Assembly: GCA_027061945.1 (NCBI GenBank)
Contig: JAMOVR010000220.1
Location: forward strand, 1-33,206
Direction: 5' to 3'
From: Candidatus Heimdallarchaeota archaeon
Lineage (GTDB): Archaea > Asgardarchaeota > Heimdallarchaeia > Heimdallarchaeales > JAJRWK01
Length of the DNA stretch: 33,206 nt
Shown: positions 17,463-27,181 of the stretch, in pieces
Layout of the letters: every line of letters starts with the position of its first letter
How positions within the stretch are numbered: position 1 is the first letter of the stretch
The notes under the pieces: model-generated
What the model was told of the DNA's origin: nothing
Seen by the model: the letters and a program-made list of their open reading frames with translations, nothing else
Databases searched by the model: none
Position numbers and translations under genes: made by a program

Positions 17463-18704
17463 ATGTCCGAGTTAATGTTTCCACAAGATTTCCTTATTGG
17501 TGCTGCTACCTCTTCATATCAAATTGAAGGAGAAATTTATAATACGGACTGGTATATATGGGAAAAACTTGGTCATATTGTAACTGGCGAACCATGCGGG
17601 AAGGCTTGTAATTCATGGGAGTTATATGAAAAAGATGTTCAGTTAGTAGAAGAGTTTGGCTTAAATGCGTATCGTATGAGTATTGAATGGGCTCGAGTTT
17701 TCCCCGAGGAAAACGTAATTGATTTTGATGCGTTAGCACATTACAAAGAATATTTAGCAACTTTTAAAGATAAAGGAATTAAAACTTTTGTTACTCTTCA
17801 TCACTTTACTACTCCCATATGGATGTATCAAAAAGGTTCTTGGGAAAATAAAGAAGTGATTAAAGAATTTTTAAAATATGCATATGTGGTCGGTAGGGAG
17901 TTAGGTGATAATGTTGATGCATGGATGACCATTAATGAACCTGGGGTTGTTTCTGTATTAGGATATTTTACTGGGATCTTTCCACCTGGAAAAAACAGTG
18001 TTTTATCAACCATAAGAGTGACAACGAATCAATTGATAGCTCATGCAGAAACTTATAAATTACTTAAAAAATTAACTCCAAACGTTCCAGTTGGAATTGT
18101 GAAAAACATAACATGGTTCTATTCTCTAAACTTATTTCCTCTTGATAAGTATCTGGCATGGTTTATTAATAAGTTATTTAATGATAATTATTTACGTGGC
18201 ATAAGAACTGGAAAACTACCTTTCTCACAAAAACGTTATCCTGGTCTTAAAGGATCAATTGATTTTTGGGGTTTAAATTATTATACTCATGTATGGATCT
18301 CTCAGAAGCTACCAAATATGGCTATAAATCATTTACCAAATGCTGAGAAAGTGACTCAGACAGGATGGGAATGGGATTCTGAAGGGCTTTTAAGAGCAAT
18401 TCAATTATTATGGGACACTCTTCAAAGACCTATTTATATAACTGAAAACGGAATTGCTACTTTGAAAGATGAGGAAAGAGTAGAATATATTAAAGAACAC
18501 TTGGCTCAAGTATTAGAAGCATTAAAATTAGGCATTCCTGTTAAGGGATATTTCTATTGGAGTCTTATTGATAATTTTGAATGGTTAGAAGGTTATATTC
18601 CAAAATTTGGATTAGCCGGTTTTGATCACAAAACATTTGAAAGGCAACCGCGTAAAAGTGGCTATTTTTTGGGCGAAATACTTAAAACAAAAAAATTGTT
18701 TTGA
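17463..18704 (+). CDS. glycoside hydrolase family 1 (beta-glucosidase/beta-galactosidase-like)
   Basis: FLIGAATSSYQIEG, YRMSIEWARVFPE, WMTINEPGV (acid/base), YITENGIA (nucleophile), YFYWSLIDNFEWLEGY. Confidence 0.96.
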   Translation: MSELMFPQDFLIGAATSSYQIEGEIYNTDWYIWEKLGHIVTGEPCGKACNSWELYEKDVQLVEEFGLNAYRMSIEWARVFPEENVIDFDALAHYKEYLATFKDKGIKTFVTLHHFTTPIWMYQKGSWENKEVIKEFLKYAYVVGRELGDNVDAWMTINEPGVVSVLGYFTGIFPPGKNSVLSTIRVTTNQLIAHAETYKLLKKLTPNVPVGIVKNITWFYSLNLFPLDKYLAWFINKLFNDNYLRGIRTGKLPFSQKRYPGLKGSIDFWGLNYYTHVWISQKLPNMAINHLPNAEKVTQTGWEWDSEGLLRAIQLLWDTLQRPIYITENGIATLKDEERVEYIKEHLAQVLEALKLGIPVKGYFYWSLIDNFEWLEGYIPKFGLAGFDHKTFERQPRKSGYFLGEILKTKKLF

Positions 18705-18798
18705 TTTCGTCTGGAAATAAGTGTTGGTTATTATTTGGATTTGGTATTTTTTCATAAACCCTTATGCTTAATTGTAATATGATCTGTTTGTTAAATAG

Positions 18799-20421
18799 AT
18801 GAAATGGAAATCGGTCGCAGATTTACCAGGAAAACCCGTTGTTTTAATGATTATTGACGGTATGGGCTTTTCTCTTAAAGATTATGACAATGCAGTTTTA
18901 CATGCAAAAACTCCTAACTTGGACTATCTCGGTGAGAATTACTCGTTTACTCTTCTCCAAGCAGCATGTGGTGGTGTGGGATTACCACCAGGTCAACAAG
19001 GAAATTCAGAAGTAGGTCATATGAATCTGGGTGCTGGAAGGATTGTATACCAAGATATTGTCAGAATTGATTTAGCAATTGAAGATGGTAGCTTTTTTGA
19101 AAATCCCGTTTTAAAAAATGCAATGCTAGAAGCAAAAAAACGCGGATCAAAGCTTCATTTAATTGGTTTAGTCTCGGATGGTGGTGTTCATAGCCACATT
19201 AATCATTTGAAAGCGTTACTTAGAATGGCTAACAAACTGGGTGTTGATAAGGTATATGTACATGCTTTTACCGATGGAAGAGATACTTCTCCAACTGCAG
19301 GTGCTGGATACATACATGATCTTATTAATTTCATGAAAACCTTAGGTACGGGTAAGCTCGCTACAATTGTGGGGCGTTATTATGCGATGGATAGAGACCA
19401 ACGATGGGATCGAACTGAAAAAGCATATGATTTACTAGTTTTAGGAAAAGGAAAGTATACCGATGATCCTGTTCGGGAAATGATGGAAAGATATGCTTCT
19501 GGAAAAGAAACTGATGAGTTCTTAACCCCTATTTTGGTTGACAAGAATGGTATTATCGAAGACAATGACGTAATTATTTTCTTTAATTTTCGCGCAGATC
19601 GAGCTAGGCAACTTACAAGGGCAATTGCACTGAAAGACGCTCCTTTCGACTTAAAAAAAGATCTTTCTAATATTTATTTTGTTACCATGACTGAATATGA
19701 TGCTGATTTTAATCTTCCCGTTGCATTTCCTCCGGAACAACCTGAAAATACTCTTCCGGATGTAGTTTCTAAAAATGGTTTTAAGCAGTTTCATACTGCT
19801 GAAACAGAGAAATATGCGCATGTAACTTTCTTTTTTAATGGAGGAAGAGAGGAACCTGTTCCAGGCGAAGATCGTTTAATGATACCCTCTCCCAAAGTAG
19901 CAACCTATGATTTAAAGCCAGAGATGAGCACTTTTGAGATTGCAGATGCTGTTGTTGAGGCTATAAATAAAAAACAATACGCCTTTATACTATGTAATAT
20001 TGCTGCACCAGATATGGTTGGGCATACTGGGAAGCTAAAAGAAACAGTTATCGCCGTAGAATCTGCGGACAAGGCAGTAGGGATGATGTATAATGCCGCT
20101 AAAAAAAATGGATATATCTTAATTGTTACTTCTGATCATGGTAATTCCGAACAATTAAAGACACCGGATGGAAAGCCTCATACTGCCCATACAACTAATC
20201 CCGTTCCATTTTTTATTACTATAAAGGATGCTAAACTAAAAAAAGGAATATTAGGTAATGTTGCCCCTACCGTGTTAGAAGTTATGGGATTAGAAAAGCC
20301 TAAAGAAATGATTGAGAGTTTATTTATTAATCCTAACGAAGATCTTTCTTCTTTAGAACTCCCTGAACATTCATGGCATGAAATAATCAAGTTAAAAAAA
20401 GTAATTAGTAACAATAAATAA
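18799..20421 (+). CDS. gpmI: 2,3-bisphosphoglycerate-independent phosphoglycerate mutase (bacterial-type GpmI)
   Basis: PVVLMIIDGMGFS, GQQGNSEVGHMNLGAGRIVYQD, GLVSDGGVHSHINHL, HAFTDGRDTSP, GRYYAMDRDQRWDR, TSDHGNSEQ, AHTTNPVPF. Confidence 0.97.
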   Translation: MKWKSVADLPGKPVVLMIIDGMGFSLKDYDNAVLHAKTPNLDYLGENYSFTLLQAACGGVGLPPGQQGNSEVGHMNLGAGRIVYQDIVRIDLAIEDGSFFENPVLKNAMLEAKKRGSKLHLIGLVSDGGVHSHINHLKALLRMANKLGVDKVYVHAFTDGRDTSPTAGAGYIHDLINFMKTLGTGKLATIVGRYYAMDRDQRWDRTEKAYDLLVLGKGKYTDDPVREMMERYASGKETDEFLTPILVDKNGIIEDNDVIIFFNFRADRARQLTRAIALKDAPFDLKKDLSNIYFVTMTEYDADFNLPVAFPPEQPENTLPDVVSKNGFKQFHTAETEKYAHVTFFFNGGREEPVPGEDRLMIPSPKVATYDLKPEMSTFEIADAVVEAINKKQYAFILCNIAAPDMVGHTGKLKETVIAVESADKAVGMMYNAAKKNGYILIVTSDHGNSEQLKTPDGKPHTAHTTNPVPFFITIKDAKLKKGILGNVAPTVLEVMGLEKPKEMIESLFINPNEDLSSLELPEHSWHEIIKLKKVISNNK

Positions 20422-20524
20422 ATAATAACTGGAGTACTTGACTACGCATTTAACTTAACATAATGTGAATTAAAGAAATTTCTTACTTTTATAAGAAAAA
20501 ACCAATTATAAGCATGTATGGAGC

Positions 20525-20812
20525 GTGAAAAAAATGCCAGTAGATAAACACTTGTTAAAACTAAATATCTTGGAGTTTTTTGATAGAGATGTTTATTTGA
20601 ATAAAAGAACCGAAACCCTAGCAAATATATTGCTACAAATTAGTGCATTATACAGAGTGTCCCCTGAAAAACCAACAAAAGAAGAAGTTAAAGAGGTCTT
20701 AGATGAATTTGTCTCTAAAGGATATCTGAAAGAGTTCAAAGTAGGTAGTGTTCCTGCTTGGGGTTTAACTGACGAAGGAAAAAAGTATATTGAAGAAATA
20801 AGGAATCAGTAG
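20525..20812 (+). CDS. small winged-helix-like protein
   Basis: 95 aa; EEVKEVLDEFVSKGYLKEFKVGSVPAWGLTDEGKKYIEE wing-like pattern; GTG start (ATG at 20534 alternative). Confidence 0.6.
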   Translation: MKKMPVDKHLLKLNILEFFDRDVYLNKRTETLANILLQISALYRVSPEKPTKEEVKEVLDEFVSKGYLKEFKVGSVPAWGLTDEGKKYIEEIRNQ

Positions 20813-20894
20813 GGTTTATTATTCTTTCAAAATATTTTTTTTATTTAATGAACTTGAATTAGGAAAAGTTGTAACATCATTAAATGTTTTTCAC

Positions 20895-20940
20895 GTGAAC
20901 GCCCCCTCGCTTTAGCAAGAGTTCTTGTCTCATGACATTA
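20895..20940 (-). mobile_element. solo IS200/IS605-like right-end remnant
   Basis: Minus strand: GTCATGAGACAAGAACTCTTGCTAAAGCGAGGGGGCGTTCAC, matching the TGArrCArGAA..CTCGC..GGGG..GTTCAC pattern of copies A/B. Confidence 0.5.
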
Positions 20941-21010
20941 TTTTTTTCTCTTCTGACCTTGGTTGCATCAACAAGTAAGGTATTACCGTAAACATAGCAT
21001 ATGGAGTGCA

Positions 21011-21028
21011 ATGACTTACCTAAGTCAT
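21011..21028. repeat. dyad symmetry ATGACTTA-CC-TAAGTCAT
   Basis: Perfect 8-bp arms with 2-nt centre in intergenic region. Confidence 0.6.
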
Positions 21029-21124
21029 GTTTCATAGTTTGTTTAATAATTAATTGCATATATAAATAAAACAGATATCTATAATATAATTATTATATTA
21101 TAAAATATAACTGTTATAATTCTG

Positions 21125-21172
21125 TCGGTAAGAAGTCCTCTTCTTTCTGGAAAGGTTGGGTAAGTAATGAGT
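21125..21172 (+). mobile_element. solo IS200/IS605-like left-end remnant
   Basis: TCGGTAAGAAGTCCTCTTCTTTCTGGAAAGGTTGGGTAAGTAATG parallels TCGGCGGGAAATTCCCTTCCGAAAGGGAGGGGATGAAATC. Confidence 0.35.
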
Positions 21173-21262
21173 TAAAAGCTGATAGCATAAAAAATTTAGA
21201 AATAATCTGTTTTTTAAGAGATCAAAACATTTGTTATTAAAGTTTATTAAGTAGTATTTGGT

Positions 21263-22177
21263 ATGCGATATATTATTACTGGAGGTACAGGTTTAATAGG
21301 ATCTGCTTTAACTCAAGAGCTTTTAAAGGCAGACCATGAAATTATTGTTTTATCCCGAAATCCCAAGAAATACCAGAAAAAAATTGATCCTCGTATAAAA
21401 TTGATTCAATGGAATGGTAAGAATGGAGAAGGATGGTTTGAACTAATAACTTCTGGTACTGTTATTATTAATTTAGCTGGAGCAAACATTGCAAGCAAAA
21501 GATGGAGCAAAAAAAGAAAGAAGTTAATTCTGGAAAGCCGTGTTAATGCTGGAAAAGCAGTTGTTGATGCAATTGAAAAAGCTAATGAAAAGCCTTCTGT
21601 CCTTGTACAAGCATCTGCTATTGGTTATTATGATTACCATAACTCAAAAGAATTCACTGAGGATGATGGGCCTGGCTCTGGTTATTTGTCTGAAGTAGTT
21701 CAAGCATGGGAAGCAAGTACTGATGGCGTCGAAGCGCTAGGAGTTAGAAGAATTGTTACACGTATTGGTCTAGTTTTGAGCTCTGAAGGTGGAGCATTAA
21801 AAAAAATGATGCCTATGTTTAAATTTTATGTTGCTGGTCCTTTCGGTTCAGGTGAACAATGGTATTCATGGATCCATATTAAAGATCTTGTTTCTGCGTT
21901 CTTATTTTTAATTTCTTGTGAAAGCTGTAAAGGGCCGTATAATATTACATCTCCAGAACCAGTTAAAAACAAAGATTTCGTAAAACTGATTGGTAAAGTA
22001 ATGGGCAAACCAGTTTGGATGAAATATCCTACATTTCTGTTAAAGATCATGCTTGGTGAGATGGCTTCAACACTAGTTAATGGACAAAAGGTTTTACCCA
22101 AAAGACTTTTAGAACTGGGTTTTAGGTTCCAATTCCCAAAATTAATCGATGCATTAAATGACTTACTTAGTCAGTAA
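21263..22177 (+). CDS. NAD(P)-dependent epimerase, TIGR01777 (YfcH/SDR39U1) family
   Basis: IITGGTGLIGSALTQELLKADHEIIVLSRNPKK, VIINLAGANIASKRWSKKRKKLILESRVN, ASAIGYYD, RIGLVLSSEGGALKKMMPMFKFYVAGPFGSGEQWYSWIHIKDLV. Confidence 0.95.
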   Translation: MRYIITGGTGLIGSALTQELLKADHEIIVLSRNPKKYQKKIDPRIKLIQWNGKNGEGWFELITSGTVIINLAGANIASKRWSKKRKKLILESRVNAGKAVVDAIEKANEKPSVLVQASAIGYYDYHNSKEFTEDDGPGSGYLSEVVQAWEASTDGVEALGVRRIVTRIGLVLSSEGGALKKMMPMFKFYVAGPFGSGEQWYSWIHIKDLVSAFLFLISCESCKGPYNITSPEPVKNKDFVKLIGKVMGKPVWMKYPTFLLKIMLGEMASTLVNGQKVLPKRLLELGFRFQFPKLIDALNDLLSQ

Positions 22178-22290
22178 TATTTCTCTAAATAATTGCATTC
22201 TACGATCAAGTTTTAATTTTTGTTTTCCTAATCGATATTGGGTAACACGGTATAGTTTATTGACAAAAAAGTTACGTTGAACCCATATAG

Positions 22291-22299
22291 CTTATAAAT
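22291..22299 (+). promoter_or_regulatory. candidate TATA box upstream of the che cluster
   Basis: CTTATAAAT about 85 bp upstream of cheY in a noncoding leader. Confidence 0.4.
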
Positions 22300-22382
22300 G
22301 TGAATTCAAGAACATTTACAGCGGGAAAAAAACCGTCGAAAACCATCTGTAGTCAATAAGGAAAAAATAAAGGTGTGATTAA

Positions 22383-22742
22383 ATGGGCACCGTGTTAATC
22401 GTTGATGATGCGAAATTCATGCGAATGGTCTTGCGTCGTATTCTAACTAGCCAAGGACACAAAGTTGTAGGAGAGGCTACCAACGGTGAAGAAGCTGTTG
22501 AAATGTATGCCAAATTAAGACCAGATATTGTTACTATGGACATAGTAATGCCCAAACTAAATGGTATTGAGGCGGTTCGGCGAATAATGCAATTCGACCC
22601 TAACGCCAAAATAATAATGGTTACTGCTTTAGGTCAAGAGTCATTTGTTTTAGACGCTATTAAAGCCGGAGCCAGGGAATTCATTATTAAGCCATTCCGT
22701 AACGAGGAGATTATTAAAGTAGTTGCAAAGACGATCCAATAG
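22383..22742 (+). CDS. cheY: chemotaxis response regulator CheY
   Basis: VLIVDDAKFMR, DIVTMDIVMPKLNG, IIMVTALGQE, FIIKPF; first gene of che cluster; upstream AAGGTGTGATTAAATG. Confidence 0.93.
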   Translation: MGTVLIVDDAKFMRMVLRRILTSQGHKVVGEATNGEEAVEMYAKLRPDIVTMDIVMPKLNGIEAVRRIMQFDPNAKIIMVTALGQESFVLDAIKAGAREFIIKPFRNEEIIKVVAKTIQ

Positions 22743-22840
22743 ACCCCTATGTGTTTTCTTAGAGCCTAATGAATAGTGTTGCGTTACGAGGTTTAAACAT
22801 TAACTATCTAAGTTGCAGAATTAGTTACTGAGGGAAAGAA

Positions 22841-23920
22841 GTGTTAGTTCCTAAGACTGTCCGGGTAGGGGTCGTAGATGATTCTTCCCTAATTCGAACC
22901 GTTCTCCGAGACTCTTTAGATCAACATCCAAAGATCAAAGTCGTTGGTGTTGGTAAATCAATAATGGAAGCGGAGTATATGGCGTTTAAAAAAGACTTAG
23001 ATGTACTAGTCTTAGACGTGATTCTCCCTGATGGTAATGGTGCGGAACTAACTAAAAAAATCCAGAAAAAGCGTAAACTACCAATTATTCTAATGAGCTC
23101 CTTAGATAAACATGAACTTGACGAAGTCTTAAGTCTGGCATTTTCCAATCCTTTAATAGAATTTGTCTCTAAAACTCCTCAAGGTAAGGGTTTCAAAAAA
23201 GTTATCCAAGACATTCGTACTAAGATCTTAGCTTTTGCTGCTTTCCAATCAATAAACAAAACAAAAGCAATAACCAAACAAATGTTTTCTCAAAAAAGTA
23301 GTGATCTAAAATCTTTACCTCCGTTACAACCTACTAATTCTTTAATTGTTATTGGTGCTTCTACTGGTGGACCTAAGGCCTTGTATAAAATTCTTCCAAA
23401 ACTGCCAAGCAATATTCCGCCAGTTATTGTTGTTCAACATATGCCTAGAGGATTTACTAAAAACTTTGCAGAACGACTTAATGAGAAAGCTTCTGTTCGT
23501 GTAAAGGAAGCGGAGGATGGTGAAATCATAAGACCAGGGATTGTTTATATAGCTCCTGCTGGGAGGCACCTTAAAGTAGTTAGGGCTACGGAATATGGCT
23601 TGGGTAACTATAAGTTTGAGTTAAGCGATGGTCCTCCTAAGAATTTTGTTAAACCTTCAGTTGATGTGACCTTGGAAAGCATTTATCATAACTATAATGG
23701 AAATGTGCTAGTTACTATTTTAACTGGTATGGGTAAGGATGGTGCGGAAGGGTGTAAACTAATAAAGTCCAAAGGTGGAAAAATAATAGCAGAAGATCAA
23801 AGCACTGCGGTTATATATGGCATGCCGAAAGCAGTAATTGAAAATAACTTAGCTGATCTGGTCATACCATTATATGATATCCCAAAGGCAATTAACCAAC
23901 TTATGAGAAACAATAATTAA
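22841..23920 (+). CDS. cheB: protein-glutamate methylesterase CheB
   Basis: Receiver VGVVDDSSLIRTVL..VLVLDVILPDGNG plus VIGASTGGPKALYKIL, VVQHMPRGFTKNFAERLN, TGMGKDGAEGCKLIKSKGG; GTG start. Confidence 0.95.
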   Translation: MLVPKTVRVGVVDDSSLIRTVLRDSLDQHPKIKVVGVGKSIMEAEYMAFKKDLDVLVLDVILPDGNGAELTKKIQKKRKLPIILMSSLDKHELDEVLSLAFSNPLIEFVSKTPQGKGFKKVIQDIRTKILAFAAFQSINKTKAITKQMFSQKSSDLKSLPPLQPTNSLIVIGASTGGPKALYKILPKLPSNIPPVIVVQHMPRGFTKNFAERLNEKASVRVKEAEDGEIIRPGIVYIAPAGRHLKVVRATEYGLGNYKFELSDGPPKNFVKPSVDVTLESIYHNYNGNVLVTILTGMGKDGAEGCKLIKSKGGKIIAEDQSTAVIYGMPKAVIENNLADLVIPLYDIPKAINQLMRNNN

Positions 23921-23952
23921 AAAATGAAAATCAATTGTTAAATGGTGATCTT

Positions 23953-25968
23953 GTGAGTGAGTTCGATGAATATAAAGACTTGTTCCTTTCCGAATTAGAT
24001 GAAATAGTGTCCTCACTAAATCAATTGTTATTAGACCTTGAGAAGAATCCAAAGGACAAGGATAAACTACATGAAGTGATGAGAGCAGCACATACTATCA
24101 AAGGCATGGCTTCTACTATGGGTTACGATCAATTGGCGACGCTCACTCACAAGGTAGAAGATTCTCTGTTAAAGATTCTTAAAGATCCAAGTTTTGATCC
24201 TGGACTTATCGATGCATTATTTGAGTTCAGCGACAAACTTAACGAGTTCAGGGACGCAATTCAAGAGAATAAACCTTTGGATAAAATTGAGACTAAGGAT
24301 TTAATAGAAAAAATCACTGCTTATGCTGAAGGAAGAAAACCTCCTGTAAAGGAAGCTCCTAAAACAACACCGGCTGGTGTTGTTCCGCCTCCTAGTAAGA
24401 AAGTTGAAGAGAAACGATATACCAGTGAAGACGAGATTCCTGACTTGAAGTTGGCTAAGAAATACCAAGTTATTATTGAACTTAAGCCAGATGCTCCATT
24501 AAAGTCTGCAAGGGCTTTAGTTGCAGTTAAACAATTGGAAAATTATGCTCAAATCATAAGTAGTAATCCTTCAATTGATGACATTGAAGAAGGAAAAGTC
24601 TTTGATAAGGTAGAATTAGAAATCGTTTCTAACGAAGACGAAACAACCCTACAAGAAGCTCTAAGTGGGATCCAAGATATAAAACGAGTTGTACTTATCC
24701 CATTATTTGAAGAATTAGAGGAAGAAGAAGAGACCGTTGTAGAGACCCCTACAATTTCATTTAAAGAAAAAAGAAAAACCATTAAGACAGTAAGAGTAAA
24801 TTTAGACTTATTGGACTATGTTCTTGACTTATTAGGGGAAATAGTTCTTTCTACTAGCAAAATCTCTAAGGAATTAAGAACTGACTTTAACCCAGTAATT
24901 AATCAGCAAGTAGCCAATATCGAAGCTTCAGTTGTTAACATTCAAGAAGTAATTATGCGAATGAGAATGGTCTCTTTGACCCATATTTATGACAGATTCC
25001 CAAGAATGGTAAGAGATCTGGCAAAACAACAGAAAAAGAAAGTTGAACTTATTATTAGAGGAAGTCATTTAGAGCTAGACCGTTCAGTAATAGACCAAGT
25101 TAACCAAGCGTTATTACATTTGGTAAGGAATGCTGTTACTCATGGTATCGAAAAGCCAGCTGAAAGAAAACGCGCAGGCAAAAAAGAGACAGGTACTATT
25201 ATTATAGACACTAAACAAGAACGAGGAGAAATAATTATCTCTGTCCAAGACGATGGGCGAGGAATTGATTTCGAAAAAATCAAGAAAAAAGGCATAGAAT
25301 TAGGATTACTCGAGAAAGGAAAAGAATATTCAAAGACCGAATTACTTAATCTAATCTTTGCTCCTAACTTTTCAACAGCATCAAAGACAACAGAGGCTGC
25401 TGGTAGAGGTGTAGGTTTAGACATAGTTAAACAGGTTATTGAAGACATTGGTGGTAATATCCAAGTAGAAACTACCCCTGGAAAAGGAACAACGTTTATT
25501 TTAAGAGTACCACAAACTGTTGCTATCGTGAACGCGGTAATTATTGAGGAACAAGGCTATCAGTTCGCTTTACCCATGACTAATGTTGAAGCTTTCTTAA
25601 CTCCGCAAGAAGTAATTGTCTTTGAACAAGGAAATAGAGAATATATTAGCTATCAAGAACAACTTATTCCTTTAATCGATATTTCAAAAATAATTCCAAA
25701 GAAATCTCTTTATTTCAAGAATACAGAATTTACGCCACTGAAAGGAAGAACCAAAAAACAAAGAGAAAAAATAATTCTTTGGAGTAAGGGTGGTTCCAGA
25801 GTGGCTCTAAAAATTAGGAATTTACTAGGGCAAACAGACATAGTAACGAAATCGATTAGTACTATTGGAGATTACTTGCCTGGGATTTCAGGAGCAACAT
25901 TGATCGGCGAAGAACAAGTAGTGTTGATTCTTGATCCATTAGGTTTTGTAGACACAGTGGCAGCCTGA
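23953..25968 (+). CDS. cheA: chemotaxis histidine kinase CheA
   Basis: Hpt AAHTIKGMASTMGY, dimerisation/HATPase LLHLVRNAVTHGIE, VQDDGRGIDFEKI, GRGVGLDIVKQVIEDIGG, C-terminal CheW-like domain; GTG 23953 preceded by GGTGATC (ORF opens 23935). Confidence 0.95.
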   Translation: MSEFDEYKDLFLSELDEIVSSLNQLLLDLEKNPKDKDKLHEVMRAAHTIKGMASTMGYDQLATLTHKVEDSLLKILKDPSFDPGLIDALFEFSDKLNEFRDAIQENKPLDKIETKDLIEKITAYAEGRKPPVKEAPKTTPAGVVPPPSKKVEEKRYTSEDEIPDLKLAKKYQVIIELKPDAPLKSARALVAVKQLENYAQIISSNPSIDDIEEGKVFDKVELEIVSNEDETTLQEALSGIQDIKRVVLIPLFEELEEEEETVVETPTISFKEKRKTIKTVRVNLDLLDYVLDLLGEIVLSTSKISKELRTDFNPVINQQVANIEASVVNIQEVIMRMRMVSLTHIYDRFPRMVRDLAKQQKKKVELIIRGSHLELDRSVIDQVNQALLHLVRNAVTHGIEKPAERKRAGKKETGTIIIDTKQERGEIIISVQDDGRGIDFEKIKKKGIELGLLEKGKEYSKTELLNLIFAPNFSTASKTTEAAGRGVGLDIVKQVIEDIGGNIQVETTPGKGTTFILRVPQTVAIVNAVIIEEQGYQFALPMTNVEAFLTPQEVIVFEQGNREYISYQEQLIPLIDISKIIPKKSLYFKNTEFTPLKGRTKKQREKIILWSKGGSRVALKIRNLLGQTDIVTKSISTIGDYLPGISGATLIGEEQVVLILDPLGFVDTVAA

Positions 25969-25983
25969 TAGGTGATCTTAAGA

Positions 25984-26631
25984 ATGGATTTTAATCAATA
26001 CATTGAGGATGAACGCCTAAACATCATGCTAAGGGACGCTTTACAAGAGCTTGGAAATATAGGGGTAGCCCACAGTGCTACTGCCCTTTCTCAGATCTTA
26101 AATCGTAAAGTAGACATGAGTGTTCCGAGAGTAGCATTAGTCCCAATCGAAGAGATGTATAAGCGCATAAGTGAGGTGCCAGATGAGTTAGTTACTGCTA
26201 TTGCAACGGAGACTGTGGGCGGGGGAAAGATGGATATTTTAATGGTAATGGATGAAGACAGTACTCGAGCTTTGTTATCAGTGCTTCGCTCTGGCGAAAT
26301 TCCAGATCTTGCTAATCTTACAGAATTAGATAAAGAAATATTGGTTGAAGTAGGAAATATCATTATTCTACATTGTGTTTCCGCTGTAAATACATTTACA
26401 GGACTAAAACTTTATCCTTTACCTCCATCCATAGCAGTCGATATGGTAAATGCTATTTTAGAACACATGCTACTTAAAGATGGTGTGTATAAAACCCATG
26501 TCCTAAGCGTTGAAGTAGATATTTTCACAGAGAGCTCCAATATTAAAGGTATCGTTTTTATGTTCCCCGATCACAGAGAATTAGATAACTTAATGAACCA
26601 ACTTTACGGCGAAGGTTGGGATGAAATTTGA
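25984..26631 (+). CDS. cheC: CheC-family protein
   Basis: LQELGNIGVAHSATALSQILNRKVDMSVPRV and LTELDKEILVEVGNIIILHCVSAVNTFTGL (two CheC motifs); ATG 25984 preceded by GGTGATC (ORF opens 25972). Confidence 0.92.
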   Translation: MDFNQYIEDERLNIMLRDALQELGNIGVAHSATALSQILNRKVDMSVPRVALVPIEEMYKRISEVPDELVTAIATETVGGGKMDILMVMDEDSTRALLSVLRSGEIPDLANLTELDKEILVEVGNIIILHCVSAVNTFTGLKLYPLPPSIAVDMVNAILEHMLLKDGVYKTHVLSVEVDIFTESSNIKGIVFMFPDHRELDNLMNQLYGEGWDEI

Positions 26632-27125
26632 GTGAAGAGATCGTATCAGTTGGCATCGGTGAAATAAAGATAGGACGCCCCCCTTTAGTGCTTCAAGCAG
26701 TAGCTTTAGGGTCCTGTGTAGGTATCGCTATTTATGATAGTGCTGTAAAAGTAGGGGGCCTTGCACACATCATGCTTCCAAATAGTCCAAAAAATCCTCC
26801 GATGGATAGCAATTCACAAGGAAAATTCGCAGACATTGCGATTCCGTTCTTAGTCGAAGAATTGGTTAAGAATGGTGCTAGCAGATCCCGTTTAATCGCA
26901 AAAATAGTTGGTGGATCAAAAATGTTTGAGTTTAATAATTCTACAGCTGTTTCAGATATCGGCTCTCGCAATGTTCAAGCAATAAAAAATATATTGCAAG
27001 AATTAAGCATACCTATTGTTGGCGAAGAAACTGGCGGGAATTATGGACGGACAATGGTATTTGACTTAAAAACGGGAAGCGTAGAAGTAATATCCTTGAC
27101 ACAAAAAATCAGAAAGATTATATAA
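26628..27125 (+). CDS. cheD: chemoreceptor glutamine deamidase CheD
   Basis: LGSCVGIAIYDSAVKVGGLAHIMLP, KIVGGSKMF, IGSRNVQAIKNIL, GGNYGRTMVFDLKTG; TTG start overlaps cheC stop. Confidence 0.95.
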   Translation: MSEEIVSVGIGEIKIGRPPLVLQAVALGSCVGIAIYDSAVKVGGLAHIMLPNSPKNPPMDSNSQGKFADIAIPFLVEELVKNGASRSRLIAKIVGGSKMFEFNNSTAVSDIGSRNVQAIKNILQELSIPIVGEETGGNYGRTMVFDLKTGSVEVISLTQKIRKII

Positions 27126-27181
27126 TTGGATTACTGATTTTTCTTTAAATACTGATTTGTTCACTGCCCTTATAGGGATTG

